Positions 45,382 to 58,757 of a stretch of 64,000 nucleotides of DNA are shown piece after piece; positions within the stretch are counted from its first letter, which is position 1; every line of letters begins with the position of its first letter. This DNA is from Faeciplasma sp900553675 (GTDB lineage Bacteria > Bacillota > Clostridia > Oscillospirales > Ruminococcaceae), in assembly GCA_958428235.1 (NCBI GenBank), contig CAUAFG010000003.1, positions 1-64,000 of the forward strand, in the 5' to 3' direction. The notes below the pieces were generated by a model. The model was given only the letters and a program-made list of their open reading frames with translations. It was not told the origin of the DNA and did no database searches. The position numbers and the translations under genes are program-made.

Positions 45382-45421
45382 CAAAACCGCAGGAAGGTTG
45401 GTTCCCTCCTGCGGTTTTATT
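45382..45421. terminator. Bidirectional terminator between the AraC and adhesin genes
   Basis: AAACCGCAGGA/TCCTGCGGTTTTA stem with flanking A and T runs. Confidence 0.8.
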
Positions 45422-45466
45422 CTGTTTCTTTTCAGGTCAAGTCAGATCCTGTGTGCGTGTCTGAAA

Positions 45467-48400
45467 TCAGCTGTTAACTTTTCTTGCAAGTATCTTGGCA
45501 AGACCAATTGCAAGCGCTGTGCCGAGCAGAGCCGATATCGCCGCAGCCATTACGCCGCTGTCAGAAGATGCTGAATGATCTACAGAATCACTTCCCTGCT
45601 CCGCCTCGACGGGAATATCCGGCTCGAGAGGCTCAGGAATATAGTAGTTGATAATGTTATATCCGTCAACCCTTGAAATATATCCTTCAACCGGCTCTTC
45701 GTATACAGTGTATACTACCGGAACGCCGTTGTGATATTTATCAAGATCGTTGAAGTGCCACTGCCAGCCGTTAGCAGCTGTTACCATTGCCGTTCTTCTG
45801 ACAACTCCGTCTGCAAGAAGATAAACAGTTATGCTGTCGGGACGTATGCCGAGAATATCATTACTGTCATCCCAAATCTTATGTCCACTGATGCTGATAT
45901 AATTATCATATTTCTGAGGAGCATGAGTATTTGTTATCGTGATGGTATTGCCTATGATACCGGAGTAAGACGCAGAGTAGCCTAAGACCGGTTCTTCCTC
46001 AACGGTATACTTGATCTCGGTTCCGTTATCATATTTCGGAAGATTCTCCCACTTGGCAGTCCAATTGTTATGAGCGTTGAGAACCATCTTGTCTCCGTAT
46101 TCAGAACCGTCAGCAAGGAGTCGAACGGTAATTGATGAAGGTCTGATACTGTCAAAGTCATTGCCATCGTCCCACAGCTTAACAACGGTAAGTTCTGTTG
46201 TTTCGGGGATGTGAGTGTTGATTACGTTGTAACCGTCTACCTTGGATTCGTAGCCCTCAACCTTAATCTCTTCGATGGTGTAGACGATAGCCTTGCCGTT
46301 TCTGTTCTTAGGAAGATTCTCGAATGTGTACTCCCACTTACCCTCTGCATTCGGAGTTATAGTCTTTGAAGCCTTCTTGGTGCCATCTGCCAACAGGTTG
46401 ATGGTTATTGAAGTGGGTCTTACTCCATCTTGGTTGTTGTTATCCTCCCAAGTCTTTGTGCCTGAGATGTGATGGTTTCAGGAGTATGAGTGTTAGTTAC
46501 GTCATAGCCGTGTACATCTGATACATAACCTTCGACAGGTACTTCTTCGATAGTGTATTTTATCTCAGTGCCGTTCTCATACTTCGGAAGATTCTCGAAT
46601 GTGTATTCCCACTTGCCTTCTGCGTTCGGGGTTACGGTCTTTGAAGCTTTCACCTTACCGTCCGCCAACAGGTTGATGGTTATTGACTCAGGACGTTTGC
46701 CGTCTTGGTTGTTGTTGTCTTCCCAAGTCTTTGTGCCTGAGATTGTGATAGTTTCGGATGTGTGAGTATTGGTTACGTCGTAGCCGTGTACATCAGATAC
46801 ATATCCCTCGACAGGTACTTCTTCGATGGTATAGACAATAGCCTTGCCGTTTCTATTCTTAGGAAGATTCTCGAACGTGTATTCCCACTTGCCTTCGCTG
46901 TTCGGAGTTACCGTCTTAGAAGTCTTCTTGGTGCCATCCGCTAACAGATTGATGGTTATAGAAGTAGGACGTTTGCCATCCTGATCGTTGTTATCCTCCC
47001 ATGTCTTTGTGCCTGAGATTGTGATGGTTTCAGGAGTATGAGTGTTGATTACATTGTAACCTTCTACCTTAGATTCGTAGCCCTCAACCTTAATTTCTTC
47101 GATGGTGTAGACAATAGCCTTACCATTTCTGTTCTTCGGAAGATTATCGAATGTGTATTCCCACTTGCCATCGCTATTCGGAGTTACAGTCTTTGAAGTC
47201 TTCTTGGTGCCATCTGCCAGCAGGTTGATGGTTATTGACTCAGGGCGTTTACCATCCTGATCGTTGTTGTCTTCCCAAGTCTTTGTACCTGAGATTGTGA
47301 TAATTTCGGGAGTATGAGTGTTTGTAACATTATAGCCAATAACTTGTGACGCGTAGTCTGCAACTTCATCCTCGGTTATGGTGTATGTGATTTTATTTCC
47401 ATTTGCATACACATCCAGCTCATTAAACGTCCATGACCAGTTATCTGCTGCAGTTACTGTTTTGCTGTCAATTTTTTTGCCATTTGCGAACAGGTTGATG
47501 GTTATCGACTCAGGTCTCTTTCCATCCTGATTGTTATTATCATCCCATGTCTTGGAGCCGGAAACGACAGTCTTTTCGAGATTATGAGTATTAGTGAGAG
47601 TTATGGTTATGGTTTTTCCGTCATCCTTATAGTCAATAGCGGAGGTTTTCAAATAGCCCTTAATCTCCGGAAGCTCTTCTACGCTATACTTAATCGCAGT
47701 GCCACCGCTGAGCTTAGGCAGATTCTCCCAAGTGCGTTCCCATCCGCACTCATCACTGAGTCGTAAAGGTTCTCCATATGCTGTTCCGTCTGCAAGAAGC
47801 TGAACGTCTATGTAATCAGGTCGTATGCCATCCTGATTCTCATTATCGTTCCACGACTTTTTAACCGTCAACGATACTGTTGCCGGAACATGAGTGTTTG
47901 TTACATCAGGACCCTTAACTATTGTCGTGTAACCCTCAACAGGATCCTCAGTTATGGTGTAAACTATGTCTACACCTTTCTCCTTTTTCGGAAGTTCATC
48001 AAATGTCCACGACCAGTTCTGCTTTTCAGTTACTGTTCTACTGTCTACTTCGCTGCCATTTGCAAACAGGTGGATGGTTATTGAATCAGGTCTTATTCCA
48101 TCCTGATTGTTATTGTCATCCCATGTTTTGGAACCGCTTATCTCAGTCTTTTCAGGAGTGTGAGTATTTGTTACATTAAAGCCATTGATTTGTGTTGTGT
48201 AGCCTTCAACAGCATCCTCGGTTATGGTGTATTCAATAGGAGTACCATTTACATACACATCCAGATTATCAAACGTCCACTTCCATTTGTCGGCTTCGGT
48301 TACAGTCCTGCTGTCTAAGTATTCACCATCTGCATACAGATTGATTTTGATTGACTCAGGTCGCTTACCATCCTGATTGTTGTTATCATCCCATGTCTTG

Positions 48401-51400
48401 GAACCTTCAATTTCGATCTTTTCAGGAGTGTAGGTGTTAGTAATGGTTGTTTTATGCGGATCACTTGTCCAATCAGGATCACCCACATAATACGAGACTT
48501 CTCCAACTTCCATTGCCACATACGATATTGACATATCGCCCACCATATAACCATCAACCACTTTAACAGGAGGAAGATCATACCATGTGTAGCTCCAATT
48601 GTTAGCTTCGTTGAGTTCAACCGGATCACCATATTTATCCGCATTCATATAAAGCTGAACCTTAATCGAAGTTGGACGCATACCGGCGGCATTATCATTA
48701 TCATCCCATATCTTTTCAACGGTGTAATCAACATTTCTATAATTGGTTACGCTAAAAGGATCGTTTTTATCATAGACCGTTGTGTAACCTTCAACAGGAT
48801 CCTCGGTTATGGTATATTCTATCTCAACTCCATTAGAATACTTATTCAGATTTTCAAATGTCCATGACCAATTATCCGTTCCGATTACTTTCTTACTATC
48901 AATTTTTTACCATCTGCAAACAAATTGATCGTAATAAAATCTGGTATCTTTGAGTTAGGATCGCCAAAATCGCTCCATGTTTTGGAACCGGAAACTTCTG
49001 TCTTCTCAGAAACATGCTTGTTTGTAATGATAAACACATTGTCTTGGAACTGGACAGAAGCATCATATCCGTTCGGCACATTCACCTCTTCAACCGTGTA
49101 TGTGATAGGTTCAAGAGCGTCATCACGAATAGAAAGACCCACAAAGGTATGAGACCAACTGTTAGCATCATTCAATATAGCAGTTTTACCTGTATCAGCA
49201 CCATTGGCAAGAAGCTTAACTGTTACGGATGTCGGACGTATGTTGTCGCGGTTGTTATCATCATCCCACACCTTTTTAACAGAAACATAGGTTTCTAATT
49301 CGCCTGTTTTATACAGGTTTCGTGCGATAATGGTAACCTCCGTCTCCGGCGCATAATCAAAGGTGTAGGTTCTGCGATTGTCGCCGTTGTTGGTAAATTG
49401 CTCAAAATCAGCACCACCATCAGGATCAATCTCGACTATTGTATATTTCTTTCCCGGCACCCAAGTCCATGGGTTGGTTGACGCAACCATTTTCTCGGTG
49501 GTTGGATCATAGGTATACTTGAAAATATTCTTTCCGATTTCGTTCAAAACCGTCTTACCTGTTTTTGCTTCCTTTTGGACGGTTACTGTCGCGCAGGTGA
49601 AGTTTTTGCCGGATAAAGCACTGCCTATAGCCTTTTCTGTGAACTCCTGGTGATCTATGGCTTCGCCCTCATAGATAAAGAAATTGAAATCGATGTTTCC
49701 GAACGCAACAGAGTTACCTATAACTTTTTCAAGAGTAAGCTCGTTGGGCGTGCTGACGCCAACTACCATCGGGGCAGCAGATATACGGTCATCTGTCTGC
49801 TGAGGTTTATCGTCTCCGGTCATAGCGCTTATATCGGATGATACTGATATCCGAAGCTGTTCCATGCGATTTTGCCATTCTCAATGCCGGCATCCGCTTC
49901 GATTTTTGCATTATAGGTTATTTTTACCTCTGCATTTTCAGGAAGATCGCCAGTAAACCTTACACGGACAGAGCGGGATGTATCCTTGCAAGCAGAATAC
50001 CATCTGGTGTCATTAGGAGTATTTTGCCAGTATTCAGCTGTAAACTTATTATCGTTATTATCGCCTTTTCCGGTGCAGTCGCTATATTCAATAATATAGC
50101 TGCCAGCATATGGCGCATCATTTACATATACCTCAGGTGCAGTGTCATTAAGGAACGAAATCTTGAAATCGCTCTTTCTTGCCTGACCACTGAACATCAG
50201 CGTATCGCCCTTATCTGGAAGTGAATTGATAACAACGAGACCTTCCATAACAAGCCCGCTATAGCTTGCAACCGTCATTGTATATGTAACGTTCTTTGCC
50301 GTGCTGTCAACAAAAATCGTATTGCCGCTGAGGTCGGTTGAAATACCGCGGTTTTCGGGCTTATCCGTTTCATTGATTTCCATTACCGAGGTGGTCGGGA
50401 ATGATTCATATGCGCTTATAGCGGCGTTGCTCTGGACTCCCACATATAAATCCTCAGATTTTGCAACCTTCTGACCTATTGTTACGCGATTGTAATCCGC
50501 CAGCCCATTCTGCTCGTCAGAAGGATAAATGATTGCGGAGTTGATAAAGTTAGTCTTTTTAACATTCGTGTCCAGTATTGTCAGCAGTGAGTTGATACTG
50601 TTTGTGGTGGTTACAGTAAGAACACCGTATCCTCCGCCAGGGAGCAGTGCCCACATCTTGTCGCCGAATCTAATGTTGAGAGTTAAGGAACCCGTTGACT
50701 CATCTTTAGTGACAGATACAAATATTGATGAATCCGCGCCCAAAGGGTCAATTCCAAATTGCACTGCTTGAATTGTCAAACCCTTAGGCTTATCATTTAC
50801 AGTGATGGTTTGAGTTAAGCCTGAACCATTTGCTGGCAATATAATAAACTGATTCGGTTCACTGCTGGGTCTTATATCAAACAAATAATATTCGCTGTCA
50901 CTTGCCTTACACGCGGCAATATATTCATTAGGCTGCCATGTGCGATTCCGATGTGACTGTTCTCCCTCACGAAGCGGTTTGGGAGCAAATACCGAATAGC
51001 AGACTTTTCCATTAAAAGTATAAGGATATTCAATGGTGTCCGAAATGGTATAGTCGCTGAGCCAGCTTTCACCGCTGTTTATCGCTTGTATTTTCCAATC
51101 GACCGAATCAGTAGCTTTATAAATTGTTTTGTCGCCGGAAACGGTTTTGTTTATGCCAGGAACTACACTACCTCTTACAACGTCTCCAGAGGAGCTGAGC
51201 CACAGATCGTCAGGCTTCTTCTTATGATTTCCGGTATAATTTGGCATATAGTTGCCAATGCTATTAACTACTTCATCGTCAATAATCCTTCTGTCGCCAT
51301 CGTTGGGCATAAGACCGTTTTTGTTTGAAACGATAACAGGTTCTTCCTCCTTGGTGACCATCTCAACACCGGCTCCATTGAAGTCAACATACTCCATTAT

Positions 51401-54400
51401 AACGTCGTTGGTAAACGCTCCTTTATGGGCAGAAGCATCATCCGTAACATAGCCCATAATGCCGAACTGTATATATTCATCCGGCTGAAGGTAATACATA
51501 TCCTTGTATGTGCCGTCCGTTTCACGCATAAGCTTGCCGTCTTCGCCCTCACCCGGCTCAACTGTAAGCTTAACAACATTCCTATCATACCCATCATTAT
51601 TGGCGGTAATCTTCGCATTTACAAATGTGCCATCGAGATGTGCAAACTGTGGCATACCGCTTTCTAAAAATGTTGAGCTTTTTTTCTTAAGACCGGTTTT
51701 GATTTCATCCGGAGAGCTTAAAACCGTTAAGTACTTCATGTACTTCGGCATTATATCATAAATTGTAGGAAGATACAGCTTGTTCTTGCCGCAGTTTTTA
51801 ATGGTTACATAGTATGTAACCAAATTCTGAATTGGGCATCCTTTATGAGCATTATAATTTGATATAGATATGTTTGTTCTGTTCGTGCCAGGAACGTACA
51901 TACCAAACCTTAAATTATATGGAGCGGTACTCTCCTTCTTTATATTAGTTCCAATCTCATATACGCCCTTTTGCAGCAGTACCCTGCCCTTTTCAAGGAA
52001 GATATGGCTTACTGTTGCAGGGAGATTATACAGATAGAAGCTGTTGGTCAGTGTCTGCAAGCCGTATTGGTCAAATACTGCGTTGTAGGTATCCACGTCA
52101 GACGGGAATTTGAGCTTAACATAAATATAGGCATAAACGTTTTCTTGAGTCATGGAAAAATCAACCGAGAAGTTCTCGTTCCAGACTATAAACTGCTGTC
52201 CAGCAGCAAAATTGTGATCGCTGTTTTCAGGGACAGTTTCGCTTATTGAAGCAAACTGCGCGGAATCAACCCATTCATTAAGTGGGACTTCGCTGCCATT
52301 ATTTTTAATCTTAACTTCGGAAGCACCTGATATGAACATGAAATCTATATCATTTATTGTCCACCGATGTGCACCAGATATATTCGGCAGAGCGTCGAAA
52401 ATGGCGTCCTTGGTTACACTCAGAGCTGAGCCCTTGTGTCCGAGGTCAAGGCGGTAGATAATCTCGGTATTGTCCCTGCTTATAGCAGAAAGACGGTTGT
52501 CGGCAAAGTCATCATCTCCAATATCTGCTGCATTGCCAATATTGGTTACAATATTCTCATCATGAGTAACGCTTACGCCGATATTGAAGCACTTATCATA
52601 CAGTCTATGCTCAGGATTGTCGTTCAGCCAGACGAAGTTTCCGAGTATTGCCTGATCGACTTCCTCGTCCATAACAACTACAGCCTTATAATTGAAAGTA
52701 TAAGCAAAATCATAGGCAGGAGTATCGGAGAAATACCACTTTATAATAGTATTAATAAGACCCTTTTCGTTCTTGGTAACGATTACGCTGTCGGCGCAGC
52801 GACCGTCTATCCAGACATTCTTATATTCAAGAGTTTTTCCTATTTCGGGGTTGAGGATATAGTATTCCTTGCCCTCTACCTCACGTTTACCGCATCCTTC
52901 CAGATAAGAGTTCTTGGCAGGGTCGATAAGCAGTGCCTGAGGACCGAACATATTGTCAACAAAAGGCAGAACATCATAGGTTCCGCTGCCTCGGTGATTG
53001 ATGGTTGTAGTATAGTCTATGATATCATTGTTGACGCAAACAGTCTCAACGCCATCCGAATTTTTGCCGTTGACCTTGCTGCTCTTCTTCAAGATCAGAT
53101 CTGGTGAGACTCTGACGGTGTAATCAGATCCGCTGCCAGATGTTGACGTTGTGGGAGCTACCACAGTCAACGGCTCGCTTACACCGTCCATCTGTAACTT
53201 GGAAGTATTTTGAATAATCAGCGTAGCATACTCCTTGTCAAACTGATACCACTGCTCCCAGTCGGAGCTGAGGTTCTGGAAGGTATTTTTAACGTCGGCA
53301 TCCAGGCTTATAACAACCTCATCACCAGCCGCAAGTTTGAAATCATTTATCGTCCACTCCGAGGTATACAGCGACGCGTGAGTTACAATATAGCTATAGG
53401 TCTTACCGCCGTACTCAATACTTGAAAGAGCCCGTCTGAGGCTGGTTCCGTCTGGTATCGGTATCTCTATAGGCGTTCCTCTGAGACGAGAGTTAGCCTC
53501 GGCTGCTCCGACATCAGACGTTTGTACGCTGCCCAGATCAACAGTCATCAAAAGACCGCTGCCATTCGGATTGTTGGTTATGGTTATGATAGCATCTCGT
53601 GTAAGCTTGTTGCTATTGTTTTCTATAAGACCGGTGCCGGCATACATCTGATCCGACATTTGGCTCTGCATTTCGCGTATTTGCTCAGGAGTCCAATCTA
53701 TGCACTGGTTATAACGCGGGCGGTCTTCACTGGTGTTTGAAGAGTCAAGTGTAAGAGGCGTCGAGCCGTCTACGGAGGTAACCTTATTATTGGTCGTAAG
53801 GGCTTCTACAAGAGTTGCTTTGGTTATTGTTACAGTAAGATTCTTACCGAACACATCATCCTTTAACATATTTTCGATGTTTTCGGGGGAGATATACTGG
53901 CAGATTTCCAGACCCTGTTCATTAGTTTTGAGAGTATCCGTCAAAACTATATTGCCGCTGTAATCATACGCCGACGGATTGAAAACGGTTATCTGATACT
54001 TTGCCTTTTCGCCGAAGTACATAGGCGCACTGATCAGCTTCTTTCCGAGCTTCAATTGAGCACTGCCGGGATCTATAGTTACAACAGCCTCGGCAGATTT
54101 GTCCCTTGGTTCAGAGAAGGAATAACTGTAGCGCGCGTCAACCTTATTGTTTATTTCTATCTTTTCGTTCTCAGCACCATCGGTAGGGGTATAAACAAGT
54201 ATACCATCAGCGAAGTTAAGAACAAAATTAAGATTTGTAATCTCGGTTTGTGCCAAACCGCCATTAATAGAATTATTTCCGACAATCCAGCTTATTTTAA
54301 GCGATTTTTTATTGCCAGAAACTGCTTCCACCTTGATATTTGATATGTTTATGCCCGAAATATTGTTAATCGTTGCAAGCTCGCGAGTAGTGCCATCAAG

Positions 54401-57400
54401 CTTAACCATAAGACTAATACTTTGACTTTGTTCAGGTTTCTTAACGGTAAGCGTATCTAAAGCGTTAAAAAGATCTTCCCTGAAGCTTACATTTTCCGGC
54501 AATGTAATGGTATCGGTAAAGTCAATCGAAAGGACATAGTCCGAGCCATAGTTATTCTTGCCGGGATCATCACCGGCGTCAGTTGCCTTTGTGGACTGTA
54601 TTCTGTAGTGTAAGTTGGCAATCGTCTTTTCGGTTTTGCCGTTTATCTTGCAGGCGGCAACACTTGGTGCTGCTGAGTCATCGCGACTTTTCGATACATT
54701 AAAATCGCGCGGCTTGACTTTCCATTCCACTTCAAAGTATTCGCCTGTTGTAGTTGCACCTGCATATTCTGTTTCATTATCAGCAACAGGATATAACAGC
54801 AAATTTTTGTCATTAGCAATATCTTCGTTTATAACAGCCACTGCCCAGAATTGAAGCTTACCGGGAGCTTTAATATTATCAATGGTGAGACTTACAGTGT
54901 CTGAAAACGTTGAACCGCCACTCGCTTTAACATCACGGTAGTATATACTGCTGTCTGTTTCTAATGGAGCAAAACCATGAGGCACAAGCTTGCTGCCGTC
55001 ATAGCCGTCGCTGCATCTTGCATATACACGGTATGTATAGACTTCAAGAGGAGATCCTATATTAATAGTTGCCTGTGCGCTTTCGCCGGTCAGCAATTCT
55101 TTTTTATCGATTTTGAACGTAGCCATTGTAACGGAAGAACCATCGGTTTTTAATTCCATGTAATTATCGGTATCCTTGGTGTAGCTGCCGAAGTCACTTC
55201 CGGTATTACCAGATTCCGAATCCGGGCGCAAAGAGGTATTTGTGAAAAGATTGTATATAGTTTCCTCAGTGAGATGAGCGTTTGCAAAGAAGCCCTGAAC
55301 CTGCTCGACTGTATATGGAGTCGTGATTGATGTTGCAGCGGAAGTATTCGATATTTTACTAAGGCTGCGGCAGTTTGCAAAAGCGCCATCGCCTATATAT
55401 GTAATCTTATCGGTAGATGTGAACGCAATGCTGCTGTAATTGCTGCCACTGAAAGCATTGGAGCGGATGCGGGTGGTTCTTTCATCTATAACACATTCTC
55501 CGGCATTGCTTTTATCAGCGTATACCAATTCCAATTCTTGAGTAGTATCGTTAAGAATCTTATAGACGTTTCCGAAGCTGTCAGCCCAGTAATTTCCACC
55601 CTCTTCGTCGAATGGCAGACCGCAATCGGCGTATGTAGGCTCGTAAGAATCAGAATTAGAAGGATTAACGGTGAAGGCTGTGTTGGGAGCAAACCTTAAT
55701 TTGTATGTAACAGAACTAAGACTCCTGAGTAATCTGTTATCTATGGTTTCGGTGTTATTTCCAAACACTATTTCTACTTCATGATCGTATGGGAAGCCAA
55801 TCGATCCCGTATAGGCGTAAGCTTCCACAGCATTGAAATAGATTTGCTCAACGGAAGAATTTACAAACATCTCATCCCATAAATCCAAACGATGAGCAGT
55901 TATAGGGAAAATCACCTTTCTTAAATTCCTGCACTCATAAAATGCATGGTCTTTAACAGTGGTGAGCTTAGTCGCCTTGGATAAATCTATAACGCTGAAT
56001 CTGCTCTTACTAAAAGAGTTGTTGCCTATTACTTCGATACTGGGGTTTTCTCCGAAGTCAATATCTAAAATATCGCAGTCAGCGAAAGCCTCTAAGCCAA
56101 TCTCGGTAACTGACTCCGGCAGCTTCAAAAGATTTGTGTTGATTCTTATGCTCTGCTTCTCAATGGTTTTCAGATTAACAAGCGGAGTTAAATCTACAAC
56201 ATCCAGCTTAGGTCCGCTCGATTCGGCATTTACAAATTTTAGTATCTGGTTCGTAGTTGTTATGTTTTCATTGCGCTCAAATTCTATGTTCTTCAAATTT
56301 GAGCAGTCGTAGCAAATGTTTTGAATAGTGGTTCCGTTAAATCCGAAGCCATGAGGTATTATAACCGACGTCAGTGAAGTGCAGTGTGAAAGCATTGCAG
56401 AGCCGGTCTCACCATAAGTCTGGTCGGTCGAAGGAACCGTTGTTATGTTGCCCTTGAGATTTTCAAGATTTATGTTCTGCAAAACTACACAGTTTGAAAA
56501 GATATGCGAGCCGAGGGTCATATCGTTGACGTTGGGTTCAAAATTAACATTCTGCAAAGCAGGGCAGCCGTAAAACGCGCCCGCTCCTATATTGGTAACA
56601 GATGCAGGAATGGTGACGCTGTAAAGCCCTGAGCGGGTAAATGCACCGCTTGTCGCATAATTTTTATCAACGGAGTCGCCTTCGATGGTTGTAAGGTTTG
56701 TGCAGGCTTCAAGATTAATGCTCCGAAGAATCGAACAGCCGGCAAAAGCCTCCTGACCTATCACCTGCAAAGCGGGGGCTATGCCGCCGTTCGCGCGGAC
56801 TGTTACCGTACTAAGATTAAGCATGTTGCGGAAAGCCGCCTTGCCTATTTGGGTTACAGACGGAGCGATAACTATTTCGCTTATAGTATTCCTGTATGAG
56901 TTAAATTCGGACATTGATATAAAGTTTTCGGGGATAACTCCGTTCGGTGCGCTATTTATAGTAAGTCTGTGCATACCCGACGGTGAAACCGCAATGGTAT
57001 AATCAACGCCGCTGCTGACTGCCCTTTCAAGTGTAAAGAGCATAACGCCGTCGAAGTCAACAAATGCCTCGCCTTCGTTAATGGCAGGGTCATCTACGGC
57101 AGGATCGTTTACTGTGGGATCATCTACAGCCGGATCGTTTACTGTGGGATCTTCCTGCGTGGGATCATCCTCTGTGGGGACATCCTGCGCAGGGTCGTTC
57201 TCTGAGGGAACATCCTGTGTGGGGTTATCCTGTGCCGGTACGTCCTGCGAAGGATTATCTTCTGACGGTACATTTTGAGAGGGGTCGCTCTCTGCCGGAA
57301 CGTTCTGGGAATTATCAACAGAATCAGAATTCGATTCCACCCCCTATATCGTTTCCAGCAGGCTGCTGCAAATAGCAGACCGGAGTGTGGGTATGCTCCG

Positions 57401-57680
57401 GAACCTGACAGCTAAGAACAGATTCTGAAAGGTAGCATCCTTCACTATGGGTATGCTCCGCAGATTCCTCTGATCCGCAGACAACAGTGCTGTTTGCGGT
57501 ATAGCAAGCGTCAGAATGGGTATGCTCCTGCATTCCGCATATGGGCATACCGTCAAACACCGCTGAAACAGGAATCGCAAGAGTGTTAGCCGCCGTTACC
57601 AGAACAACGAGCAGACTGAAAACTCACTTTGCAATTTTGCCAAAACTCATTCTCGTCAAAATTGAATCCATTTTTCTCAT
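45467..57680 (-). pseudogene. Giant BspA/Cna_B surface adhesin, broken by five lesions
   Basis: About 12.2 kb, some 4070 codons if repaired. From ATG 57680: signal peptide (MRKMDSILTRMSFGKIAK then VFSLLVVLVTAANTLAIPVSA) interrupted by TGA at 57624; three His/Cys units of the type EHTHSxxCY; a DNPSQDVP-type low-complexity spacer; BspA-like leucine-rich repeats (IGKAAFRNML..., IGQEAFAGC..., IGAGAFYGC...) to about 55300; a long stretch of isopeptide or DUF11-type domains; then 13 Cna_B repeats of about 70 residues (KTWDDNNNQDGKRPESI type, 49300-45700); a C-terminal SSDSG, helix and RK anchor. Lesions: the TGA; an extra base in the run at 57340-57344; missing bases near 49837, in the run at 48903-48908, and at 46468. 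Individual frames remain very long, so decay, if real, is recent. Sigma-A promoter at 57855-57883. Confidence 0.85.
45700..49300 (-). repeat. Tandem Cna_B-coding repeats (13 units of about 210-220 bp)
   Basis: Each unit encodes one Cna_B domain starting with K-x-W-x-D-x-N and ending VxxTHTPE. Units between about 46410 and 47300 are almost identical at the DNA level, a substrate for unequal recombination; upstream units are more diverged. Confidence 0.85.
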
Positions 57681-57854
57681 TGACTCATTTCTCCCTCAAC
57701 GTTTGATTTATAACTAATATACACATCATAAAACCACTTCTGCGAGCTTCTTGTTGAAAATCCGCGGGTTTGCTGTGAAAACAATCAGCAGTACCATAAA
57801 CCATGCACCAAAAATCTCAGTACTGTTTATTCCACTGCATAATTGTGCAAAATA

Positions 57855-57883
57855 ATAATACCACAGTCAAATTATAAAGTCAA
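57855..57883 (-). promoter_or_regulatory. Sigma-A promoter of the adhesin gene
   Basis: Minus strand: TTGACT (57878-57883), 17 bp, TATTAT (57855-57860); leader of about 170 bases with no clear structure. 57884-58028 holds no gene. Confidence 0.7.
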
Positions 57884-58028
57884 CGTAATAGCTAAAAATA
57901 CTTAAATTATATGCTAGTTTTTATTGATTACGCCAAAATGTGCAGAACGAAAACTGTATAATTTCACAACTGAAAATTACCCTCCGAAGCAAGCCGGCAC
58001 AGCCTTTCCGACACTTTCACGCTGCCCT

Positions 58029-58622
58029 TCATGCCTCGCTTCTTACCCATTTCAAAAAAGTTACATGTGATACACCTATCCTGCGTGAAGCCTCCCGCGC
58101 GGATATTCTGCCCTGCTGCCACTCTGCCCTTACGCTTTCAAATTCCTCCGAACGCTCCATAAACGGTCTGCCAAGCTTTCTGCCCATAGCCTTGGCAGCA
58201 GCTATCCCCTCAACCTGACGCTGTCGTATCAGCTCGCGCTCGGTTTCGGCTACATAGCTTAAAAGCTGTAAGACTATATCCGAAATCAGCGAGCCGGTGA
58301 GATCCTTGCCCTGGCGGGTGTCGAGCAGGGGCATATCCAAAACCACTATTGCGGCTGATTTTTCCTTGGTTATTATCCGCCACTGTTCCAAAATTTCATC
58401 GTAATTCCTGCCCAGACGGTCGATGCTTTTGACTACAAGAATATCGCCCGCCTTAAGCTTGCGCATAAGCCGCTTATATCCGGGACGCTCAAAGTCCTTT
58501 CCCGAAAGCTTATCCGAAATAACATTCTTCTCCGGCACTCCGAATTCCGCCATGGCAAGGCGCTGGCGTTCCTCGTTCTGGTCTTTTGTAGACACCCTTA
58601 TGTAAGCATATGTTTTTGACAT
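58029..58622 (-). CDS. Serine recombinase (resolvase/invertase family)
   Basis: 197 residues. Catalytic domain starts YIRVSTKDQNEERQR (Ser11) with LVVKSIDRLGRNYDEILEQW and GKDLTGSLISDIVLQLLSYVAETERELI; C-terminal Hin-type HTH (GRISAREASRRIGVSHVTFLKWV). Small resolvase/invertase, not a large integrase. ATG 58622 follows AGGAGG. It lies 350 bp upstream of the adhesin start, same strand, without other transposon genes, so it may be a DNA invertase or a relic of a transposon. Confidence 0.92.
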   Translation of the reverse strand: MSKTYAYIRVSTKDQNEERQRLAMAEFGVPEKNVISDKLSGKDFERPGYKRLMRKLKAGDILVVKSIDRLGRNYDEILEQWRIITKEKSAAIVVLDMPLLDTRQGKDLTGSLISDIVLQLLSYVAETERELIRQRQVEGIAAAKAMGRKLGRPFMERSEEFESVRAEWQQGRISAREASRRIGVSHVTFLKWVRSEA

Positions 58623-58661
58623 TTTTCGATTCCTCCTTTTTATAAGCATTTTACTACAGGA

Positions 58662-58696
58662 CAAAAAAACAGCACAATGGTTTTTCCACTGTGCCG
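58662..58696 (-). terminator. Terminator after the ComEA-like gene
   Basis: Minus strand: GGCACAGTGG/CCATTGTGCT stem, then TTTTTTTG. Confidence 0.8.
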
Positions 58697-58757
58697 ATGT
58701 GTTTTTGTGATATTATATGCAGTCCGGAGCCGGAATTGCGCCGCTTTTTGAGCAATT

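Noticed and set aside
45700..49300. CRISPR-like array
   Set aside because: The regular repeats are about 210-220 bp long and encode Cna_B domains; no short direct repeats with unique spacers were seen.
52436..53107. 223-codon plus-strand frame opposite the adhesin
   Set aside because: No ribosome site or domain; antisense shadow of a long open coding region.
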